Below, piece by piece: positions 23,716-29,646 of a stretch of DNA of 29,646 nt. The stretch comes from Kordiimonadaceae bacterium. GTDB taxonomy: Bacteria > Pseudomonadota > Alphaproteobacteria > Sphingomonadales > Emcibacteraceae. The stretch covers positions 1 to 29,646 of the forward strand of contig JABIPV010000199.1 of NCBI GenBank assembly GCA_018699075.1, written 5' to 3'. How positions within the stretch are numbered: the stretch's first letter is position 1; the number at the start of each line of letters is the position of its first letter. Position numbers and translations under genes: made by a program. The notes beneath the pieces are model-generated. The model made no database searches and was not told the origin of the DNA. It saw only the letters and a program-made list of their open reading frames with translations.

Positions 23716-23727
23716 TTATTATAATAG
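23716..23727. promoter_or_regulatory. Shared operator, site G (upstream of MarR 2)
   Basis: TTATTATAATAG is a one-mismatch copy of the core palindrome, 33 bases before the MarR 2 start and 50 bases before the divergent DUF188 gene. It probably provides autoregulation of MarR 2; an effect on the DUF188 gene would be incidental. Confidence 0.55.
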
Positions 23728-23777
23728 TATAACCATAATGAATATATTTATCAATTAACCTGAGCTATATTAACAAA

Positions 23778-24263
23778 ATGACTGAAAATAAAAATATCAC
23801 CATATATGTGGATGCAGATGCGTGCCCAGTTAAAGACGAAGTTTTAAAAGTCGCCTACCGACATAACACACCAGTATTTCTTGTTAGCAATCAATGGATG
23901 CGCATGGACGTGGGGCCACTGGTAAAAAAAATCGTCGTTTCAGAAGGTGCCGATGAAGCGGATAATTGGATTGCAGATAATATCAACGAATATGGCATTG
24001 CCATCACCGCTGATATCCCTTTAGCAAAAAGGTGCTTAGAAGCAGGTGGGAAAGCGGTAGGACCAACAGGAAAAGAGTTTTCGATCGATAATATCGGCAA
24101 TGCACTCGCCATGAGGGAACTAAAAGCTCACCTTCGTGAAACTGGTGAAAGTAAAGGCTATAACCCCAGTTTTAGCAAACAAGACAGGTCACGTTTTTTA
24201 CAAAACCTAGATAGCATGGTGATCACTTTAATGCGCACTGTAAAATCAGAACTTGAGCGATAA
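23778..24263 (+). CDS. YaiI/YqxD family protein (DUF188, UPF0178)
   Basis: A 161-residue protein with the family signature YVDADACPVKDEVLKVAYRH (residues 10-29), then GADEADNWIADNI, TADIPLAKRCLEAGGKAVGP and the C-terminal RSRFLQNLD. The acidic residues D12, D14 and the TADIPLA aspartate resemble the metal site of PIN-like nucleases, but no biochemical function is established for the family. It is a single gene of normal length without a clear ribosome-binding sequence. It marks the right border of the aromatic island and is probably part of the conserved genome background. Confidence 0.9.
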   Translation: MTENKNITIYVDADACPVKDEVLKVAYRHNTPVFLVSNQWMRMDVGPLVKKIVVSEGADEADNWIADNINEYGIAITADIPLAKRCLEAGGKAVGPTGKEFSIDNIGNALAMRELKAHLRETGESKGYNPSFSKQDRSRFLQNLDSMVITLMRTVKSELER

Positions 24264-24279
24264 GTTACCATATGGTAAC
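24264..24279. promoter_or_regulatory. Perfect 16-bp palindrome upstream of xylB (operator candidate)
   Basis: GTTACCATATGGTAAC lies directly after the DUF188 stop codon and 41 bases before the xylB start. Its position and perfect symmetry suggest a repressor site for the xylose genes. It differs completely from the aromatic operator. It lacks the central CG common in LacI-family sites, and no cognate regulator is encoded in the window. Confidence 0.5.
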
Positions 24280-24320
24280 GTGCTGATCTTTAAATTTGAG
24301 AACATTTTGCGGGAATTAAA

Positions 24321-25826
24321 TTGAGCAATTCACCTAAAACGGTAATGGGTATCGACCTTGGCACCCAAAGCATTAAAGTTATTATCTATAATCCTGATAT
24401 ACGTAAGACCTTAACCACAGCTTCACACTCATTTGATTTAATATCGAAAGAAGATGGAAGCCGCGAACAACAAGCCGAATGGTGGATTGAAGGTTTTAAA
24501 AAATGCCTCTCGAAAATGGCTAAAGAAGACATCTTTTCAGTTGCCGCCATTGGCGTATCAGGTCAACAGCACGGGTTTGTTCCCATCGATAAAAATGGCA
24601 CAGTACTCGCTCCCGTAAAACTATGGTGCGATACGGCAACCGAAGCTGAATGCCATGAGATTATGGATGCCGTTGGCGGCGAAGTCGCTTGTATTCAAAA
24701 GGCTGGAAATCCTATTGCAGTTGGTTATACCGCCTCAAAAATTCGATGGCTTAAACATAACAATCCATCATCTTACACAAATATGAGCACAATTTTACTC
24801 CCCCATGATTATATGAATTTCTATTTAACGGGTAATCGCACCATGGAATGTGGTGATGCATCTGGCACAGGACTTCTTGATGTTCGCAATAGAAAATGGA
24901 GCAAAGAACTTATTTCCGCCCTTGATAGTGAGAGAGATTTAACAGATTGCTTACCAAATCTTATCGAGGCAGATGATATTGCTGGATCATTAAAGCCAGA
25001 TCTGGCTAAAGAACTTGGTTTTAACAATGATGTCATCGTTTCTGCAGGTGGTGGCGACAATATGATGGCCGCTATTGGAACCGGTAATGTTGAAATGGGT
25101 AAATTGACAGCCAGTCTAGGCACATCGGGGACTTTGTTTGCTTTTCACGACAAGCCCGCGATTGATCCGAACGGTGAATTAGCTGCTTTTTGTTCTTCCA
25201 CAGGTGGGTGGTTACCACTTCTTTGCACCATGAACTGTACAGTTGCCACAGAACAGATGCGAGACCTCCTAGAAGTAGATCTTGAGCATATGGAAGAATT
25301 AGCATGTCAAATATCACCCGGCGCAGATGGGGTTATCACCGTTCCCTTCTTTAACGGTGAACGTACGCCCGCCTTGCCAAAGGCAAAGGCATCGATCTTT
25401 GGTCTTGGTTCTCATAATACTACGAAAGCACATTTTATTCGTTCCACCATGGAAGCCGCAATTTTTAATATGAAAGCAGGGCTTAATGCCTTCGCGAAAT
25501 GTGGCATGACTTTTAACGAAGTAACATTAACGGGTGGCGGCAGTAAGAGTACCTTATGGCGACAAATATGTGCGGATATATTAAATTTACCTGTACGCGT
25601 CCTCACCCAAGAAGAAAACGCCGCTTACGGTGCCGCTTTACAAGCCTTATGGGCACTGAATAAAAAAAACGGAGTAGAAACTTCCATTGGTGATATTACC
25701 CGAGAACACCTTCAATATGATATCAGCAAAGCATGTTCGCCAGATGCCAATTCCGTCTTAGAATATAAAAATATATATAAAGAATATCAATCTTTTGTTA
25801 AACTGATTACACCACATTACAAATAG
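24321..25826 (+). CDS. xylB: Xylulokinase
   Basis: A 501-residue FGGY-family sugar kinase. The N-terminal phosphate loop is GIDLGTQSIKV (from residue 10); GVSGQQHGFV, CDTATEAEC, DASGTGLLDVRNRKW and SAGGGDNMMAAIG follow, the last carrying the probable catalytic Asp. FFNGERTPALPKAKASIFGL and TGGGSKSTLWRQICADILNLPV complete the xylulokinase pattern. The enzyme phosphorylates D-xylulose to xylulose 5-phosphate. The start is TTG with GGGA six bases upstream; the only nearby ATG would remove residues next to the phosphate loop. It is followed after 12 bases by xylA, forming a two-gene xylose operon. Confidence 0.93.
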   Translation: MSNSPKTVMGIDLGTQSIKVIIYNPDIRKTLTTASHSFDLISKEDGSREQQAEWWIEGFKKCLSKMAKEDIFSVAAIGVSGQQHGFVPIDKNGTVLAPVKLWCDTATEAECHEIMDAVGGEVACIQKAGNPIAVGYTASKIRWLKHNNPSSYTNMSTILLPHDYMNFYLTGNRTMECGDASGTGLLDVRNRKWSKELISALDSERDLTDCLPNLIEADDIAGSLKPDLAKELGFNNDVIVSAGGGDNMMAAIGTGNVEMGKLTASLGTSGTLFAFHDKPAIDPNGELAAFCSSTGGWLPLLCTMNCTVATEQMRDLLEVDLEHMEELACQISPGADGVITVPFFNGERTPALPKAKASIFGLGSHNTTKAHFIRSTMEAAIFNMKAGLNAFAKCGMTFNEVTLTGGGSKSTLWRQICADILNLPVRVLTQEENAAYGAALQALWALNKKNGVETSIGDITREHLQYDISKACSPDANSVLEYKNIYKEYQSFVKLITPHYK

Positions 25827-25838
25827 AAAGAAACATCC

Positions 25839-27182
25839 ATGACAACTGTTTTCGAAGGCGACCGCAAATATTTTGGTGAGATCTCAAAAATTCAATATGA
25901 GGGTCCAGAATCCGATAACCTGCTAGCGTTTAAGTTTTATGATGAAAATAAAATGATTGGCGGTAAAACTATGGCCGAGCATCTTCGGTTTGCCGCATGT
26001 TATTGGCATACTTTCTGTGGAACTGGTGGCGATCCGTTTGGTCCTGGAACACAAATATTCGAATGGAATGACGCAAGCGATCCACTCACAGCAGCACATC
26101 AGCGCATGGATGCGGCTTTTGAATTTTTTACCAAAATTGGTGTTCCTTATTATTGTTTCCATGACATCGATATGTCCCCAGAAGGCAACAATATTCTTGA
26201 AAGAGAAGGCCACCTTAAATCAATGGTAACGCTTGCAAAAGAACGTCAGCAAGCTACAGGAATGAAGCTTCTTTGGGGCACTGCAAATGTGTTTAGTAAT
26301 CCGCGTTATATGAATGGTGCCTCAACCAATCCTGATTTCAAAGTACTTGCAAATGCTGCATCACAAGTGAAGGCAGCCATTGATGCAACCATAGAACTTG
26401 GTGGTGAAAATTACGTTTTTTGGGGCGGTCGTGAAGGATATGTCAGTTTACTCAACACGGACACCAAAAGAGAATTAGATCATTTGGCTAAATTTCTAAC
26501 GGCGGCTCGTGATTATGGACGTGCCAATGGTTTTGAAGGAACGTTCTTAATCGAGCCAAAACCGATGGAACCAACAAAACATCAATATGATTTTGACGCA
26601 CAGACCGTGATAGGTTTCCTAAGACATCACGGACTTGAAAAAGATTTTAAACTAAACATTGAAGCAAATCATGCCACATTAGCAGGCCATACCTTTGCAC
26701 ATGATCTGCAAATGTGTACGGATGCGGGTATGCTCGGCAGTATTGACGCCAACCGCGGCGATGCACAAAATGGTTGGGACACGGACCAGTTCCCATCTGA
26801 TATGTATGATACAGTTCATGCGATGATGGTGGTCCTTGCAGGTGGCGGCTTAGGTTCAGGCGGCCTTAATTTTGACGCGAAAACACGCCGTGAATCTGTT
26901 GATATGGAAGATATTTTTATTGGACATATCGGCGGTATGGATAGCTTTGCCCATGGTTTGCAAATTGCTCATCGTATCCTAAATGAAAGCAATATCCCTA
27001 GCACAAAAGCAGCGCGTTACGCCAGTTTCGACAGTGGAAAAGGCGCCGAATTTGAAGCCGGAAAACTTAACCTAAGCGACCTACGCGATCTTGCCGTCGA
27101 ATATGGTGAACCGGAAAACACCAGCGGCAAACAGGAATGGTACGAAAATGTTGTAAATCAATATATGCTAACGACCAAATAA
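25839..27182 (+). CDS. xylA: Xylose isomerase (class II)
   Basis: A 447-residue TIM-barrel enzyme converting D-xylose to D-xylulose in the cytoplasm. Characteristic segments are CYWHTFCGTGGDPFG, the catalytic-histidine region YYCFHDIDMSPEG, VFWGGREGY, the metal-binding FLIEPKPMEPTKHQYDFD and NIEANHATLAGHTFAHDL, and GSIDANRGD. The length of about 440 residues marks the longer class II type found in E. coli and many proteobacteria. It is co-transcribed with xylB. No xylose transporter or XylR-type regulator is in the window. Confidence 0.95.
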   Translation: MTTVFEGDRKYFGEISKIQYEGPESDNLLAFKFYDENKMIGGKTMAEHLRFAACYWHTFCGTGGDPFGPGTQIFEWNDASDPLTAAHQRMDAAFEFFTKIGVPYYCFHDIDMSPEGNNILEREGHLKSMVTLAKERQQATGMKLLWGTANVFSNPRYMNGASTNPDFKVLANAASQVKAAIDATIELGGENYVFWGGREGYVSLLNTDTKRELDHLAKFLTAARDYGRANGFEGTFLIEPKPMEPTKHQYDFDAQTVIGFLRHHGLEKDFKLNIEANHATLAGHTFAHDLQMCTDAGMLGSIDANRGDAQNGWDTDQFPSDMYDTVHAMMVVLAGGGLGSGGLNFDAKTRRESVDMEDIFIGHIGGMDSFAHGLQIAHRILNESNIPSTKAARYASFDSGKGAEFEAGKLNLSDLRDLAVEYGEPENTSGKQEWYENVVNQYMLTTK

Positions 27183-27209
27183 AGCATTTATTAACGTTGT
27201 TTAGTAACT

Positions 27210-27258
27210 CTTATGTAAGATTTTTTTGAGAATATAAATCAAACGATACTTACATAAG
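27210..27258. repeat. Inverted repeat around the leader of the ATPase gene
   Basis: CTTATGTAAG (27210-27219) and CTTACATAAG (27249-27258) are exact reverse complements, 39 bases apart start to start. Each arm is nearly self-palindromic (CTTA..TAAG), so they could be two protein-binding sites. Paired as RNA, the right arm would overlap the AAGGA ribosome-binding site at 27256-27260 and could limit translation. Confidence 0.5.
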
Positions 27259-27269
27259 GAAAACACTAA

Positions 27270-28592
27270 ATGTATTTTGAGCCAAAAGCCCCCAAGAATT
27301 TATCTGAAGTCGGTTACGATCCAAGTTTAGTTTTGCAGCTTATTGGTAAAGGCATGTATCTAGAAAACTTAGAAACAGCACTTCAGTTTTCAAAAGAGAT
27401 TAAACTTCCTACAAATGTAATTGATGAAGCTTTGCAGATATTAACAAATCGCAAACAAATCGAATCATTAGGTATGGTTGCTAATACAACAGGTGGCATT
27501 GGTTCACTTAGATATAAATTAACGACCACTGGTAAAAATTTCGTACAAGACGCCCTTAATCAAAACCAGTATTTCGGCCCTGCTCCTGTACCACTTGAAA
27601 AATATTGCGATCAAGTAATAGCCCAATCCATTGGTGGCGAAAGAGTTTCACCTGAAAATATTGAAGAAGCATTTTCTGATATTGTGGTCCCCGCAGATTT
27701 TACCAGACGATTAGGACCTGCCGTTAATTCCGGCATGAGCATCTTGATTTATGGTCCTGCTGGAAATGGTAAAACCACTGTAGCAGAAAAAGTGGCCCAT
27801 ATTTTCGAATCTGCTATTTATATCCCCCACGCCATAGAAGTAAACGGTAGCATTATTAAAGTATTTGATTCTTCCGTCCATATAAATCTGGAAATTGAAA
27901 AACCACCTGTAGAGCGTCGTTCATTAATTAGAGCATTGGTTGATAAACGATTCGTTCCCTGCAAACGTCCCGTGATTATCACTGGTGGTGAACTTAATAT
28001 GGAAATGCTTGATTTAAAATTTAATGAGGTTAGCAAATATTATGAAGCTCCCCTGCATATTAAAGCCCTAAATGGAACATTTATCATCGATGACTTTGGC
28101 CGCCAACAAGTGAGCCCTGAACAAATTCTTAATCGGTGGATTGTACCGCTTCAAAGTCGCATTGATTTTTTAAAACTTCATTCAGGGAAGACTTTCGAAT
28201 TACCATTTGATGAACTGGTTATTTTCTCTACCAACTTATCTCCAAACGATTTAATGGACCCTGCTTTTTTACGCCGCATTCCCTATAAATTAGAGACTAA
28301 AGATCCTTCAATTGAAGCATTTAAGGCTATCTATAATGCCGTTGCCCGCAAAGCAGGTCTGGAACTTACCGATGAAATTTTTGATTATACAGTCAATGAA
28401 ATAACCCAAGAAGCAGGAAAATCATTGGCTGCCTATCAACCAAAATTCATCATTGATCAGGTTAAGGCCGCGTGTAAATATCAAGGGATAGAGTTAACCT
28501 TCACAAAAGAAGTCGTCGCTGAAGGTCTAGCCAATCTATATGTGCAAGATAGTGACTTTAAAGGGCAAGTCGGGATGTCAGCCCCCACGTAA
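27270..28592 (+). CDS. AAA+ ATPase of unknown role
   Basis: A 440-residue protein. The Walker A motif GPAGNGKT is at residues 162-169 and a Walker B-like FIIDDFGRQ at 271-279. The later FSTNLSPNDLMDPAFLRRIPYK contains a sensor-1-like Asn and paired Arg residues that may act as an arginine finger. The first 150 residues have no recognised motif and look like a winged-helix-like (LQILTNRKQIESLG...YKLTTTGKNFVQDAL) segment. The arrangement resembles MoxR-like or chaperone-type AAA proteins, but I do not recognise a named family. It follows xylA by 87 bases with its own leader, and ends one base from the converging sulfatase gene. AGGA lies nine bases before the ATG. Confidence 0.7.
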   Translation: MYFEPKAPKNLSEVGYDPSLVLQLIGKGMYLENLETALQFSKEIKLPTNVIDEALQILTNRKQIESLGMVANTTGGIGSLRYKLTTTGKNFVQDALNQNQYFGPAPVPLEKYCDQVIAQSIGGERVSPENIEEAFSDIVVPADFTRRLGPAVNSGMSILIYGPAGNGKTTVAEKVAHIFESAIYIPHAIEVNGSIIKVFDSSVHINLEIEKPPVERRSLIRALVDKRFVPCKRPVIITGGELNMEMLDLKFNEVSKYYEAPLHIKALNGTFIIDDFGRQQVSPEQILNRWIVPLQSRIDFLKLHSGKTFELPFDELVIFSTNLSPNDLMDPAFLRRIPYKLETKDPSIEAFKAIYNAVARKAGLELTDEIFDYTVNEITQEAGKSLAAYQPKFIIDQVKAACKYQGIELTFTKEVVAEGLANLYVQDSDFKGQVGMSAPT

Positions 28593-28593
28593 T

Positions 28594-29646
28594 CTATTCA
28601 GGAATAATAACACCATTCTCTACCGCATATACTTGCCATTCGGCAATTAATTCTGCGAGTTTTTCTGGCTGACTATCTCTTAGATTATTGGCTTCACCGG
28701 GATCTTCTACAATGTTATAAAGTTCCCATTCTCCCGTACCAAAAGTCCCTGGGATTTTTATAATTTTCCAATCCCCTTTGCGCACGGCCATTCTGTTATT
28801 AAGTTCCCAAGCAACTGTATCCTGCTCACTATGTATATTTTCCATTTTCCCAGTTAAATATGGCAATATAGAGGTTCCAATATGAGGATAAACTGCACGC
28901 CCTTTATAAGTATTTCCAAGATGATCTGCCCCTGCGAGTTCAAGAAAAGTAGGGGCTAGGTCAAGCACCGTCATAAATTGATCACTAAACTGCCCTTTAA
29001 GGCTATTTATATTATCGCCATAATTAATAATGCCGGGGACTTTGATTCCGCCTTCTGTCGGAAAACCTTTAAACATACGTGATGGTGCAGAACTGGGTAA
29101 TGCCCAGTGTGGCCCATAATAAATATAAGAATTAATTTTCCCCATATTATCAAACGAATTATCAAAATTTTCATCTATCCAACTTTGGGGAAATGCACGG
29201 GCCATACCGGGGCCAAATCCTGCAGCACCGTTATCAGACATAAAGATGATAATGGTGTTATCTCTTTGCCCTGATGCATCCAAATACTCTAATACGCGGC
29301 CAATATGAAAATCCATATTATCTACCATTGCCGCATATATTTCCATCTCCCGACTATCAATTCTTCTTTGTTCTGCGCTTAAATTCTCCCAGTTTTGATC
29401 TTCAGGATAAAAAGGAGGCATTGCCTCTACTTTCTCATCAATTAGACCTATTTCTTTCAGAGATTTAAGCCGTCTTTCGGTTAAGGCACCGTACCCTTCA
29501 TCATATTTACCTTTATATTTATCAATATAATCATCCGGTGCCTGCAGCGGCCAATGGGGCGCAGTATACGCAAGATATCCAAAGAATGGCTTATCGTCAT
29601 TCTCACCAGACTTGATATATTCGATCATTTTGTTGGTATAAAATTC
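28594..29646 (-). CDS. Type I sulfatase (arylsulfatase), C-terminal part; start lies outside the window
   Basis: The frame is open to the right edge, so the N-terminal third, including the formylglycine motif, is missing. The 350 visible residues contain FFGYLAYTAPHWPLQAPDDY, an active-site region of arylsulfatases, then IIIFMSDNGAAG with the metal-binding Asp-Asn, TEGGIKVPGIINYG, and the closing LYNIVEDPGEANNL typical of sulfatase C-termini. The gene is related to, but of a different subfamily from, the sulfatase at 10811-12676: it has no added C-terminal domain. Its converging position next to the AAA gene gives no substrate hint. An internal ATG at 29628 is not the true start. Confidence 0.9.
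   Translation of the reverse strand, partial: EFYTNKMIEYIKSGENDDKPFFGYLAYTAPHWPLQAPDDYIDKYKGKYDEGYGALTERRLKSLKEIGLIDEKVEAMPPFYPEDQNWENLSAEQRRIDSREMEIYAAMVDNMDFHIGRVLEYLDASGQRDNTIIIFMSDNGAAGFGPGMARAFPQSWIDENFDNSFDNMGKINSYIYYGPHWALPSSAPSRMFKGFPTEGGIKVPGIINYGDNINSLKGQFSDQFMTVLDLAPTFLELAGADHLGNTYKGRAVYPHIGTSILPYLTGKMENIHSEQDTVAWELNNRMAVRKGDWKIIKIPGTFGTGEWELYNIVEDPGEANNLRDSQPEKLAELIAEWQVYAVENGVIIPE

Overview
The window reads as a chromosomal stretch from a Gram-negative, moderately AT-rich bacterium (GC about 40-45% by eye). Twin-arginine signals, an OFA-type transporter pair, a class II xylose isomerase, sulfatases and a complement of LigJ/RraA/gentisate genes suggest an alphaproteobacterium, perhaps marine; this assignment is inference. 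No rRNA, tRNA, CRISPR array, transposase or phage gene was seen, and no gene-free stretch exceeds 300 bases.

Layout. (i) 1-202: the 3' end of a MATE efflux pump. (ii) 199-23682: a roughly 23 kb aromatic-catabolism island of several transcription units. On the minus strand these are an OFA-type MFS carrier (199-1470) and a six-gene operon, read from 7557 down to 1558: LigJ-type 4-oxalomesaconate hydratase, HpaB/TftD-type flavin monooxygenase, gentisate dioxygenase, fumarylpyruvate hydrolase, maleylpyruvate isomerase, and a QueG/RdhA-like Fe-S protein. Facing it on the plus strand are two tandem Tat-exported HD-domain proteins, a second MFS carrier, a periplasmic sulfatase and a PhyH-type dioxygenase (7768-13516). 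Next come a FAD hydroxylase with an RraA aldolase (minus), a divergent maleylacetate reductase, a MarR regulator, an orphan molybdopterin hydroxylase, then a four-gene minus operon (LigB-type extradiol dioxygenase, two RraA aldolases, a flavin reductase fused to a MarR domain) and a second MarR regulator. (iii) 23778-29646: a DUF188 gene, xylBA, an AAA+ ATPase of unknown role, and a second, truncated sulfatase gene.

How it works together. Two complete lower routes can be drawn. In the first, 3-hydroxybenzoate-like substrate goes to gentisate, maleylpyruvate, fumarylpyruvate, then fumarate plus pyruvate. In the second, a trihydroxylated or protocatechuate-like ring undergoes extradiol cleavage to 4-oxalomesaconate, then 4-carboxy-4-hydroxy-2-oxoadipate, then pyruvate plus oxaloacetate. 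Maleylacetate reductase hints at a third, hydroxyquinol-type branch. A palindrome, consensus CTGTTATTATAATAACAG, stands before every catabolic transcription unit (seven sites) and overlaps the likely -10 box at several. With two MarR paralogues carrying nearly identical recognition helices, this strongly suggests one regulon, and it ties the unexplained genes (Tat HD pair, orphan molybdenum hydroxylase, Fe-S protein) to the same aromatic substrate. Those unexplained members are the best candidates for new biology.
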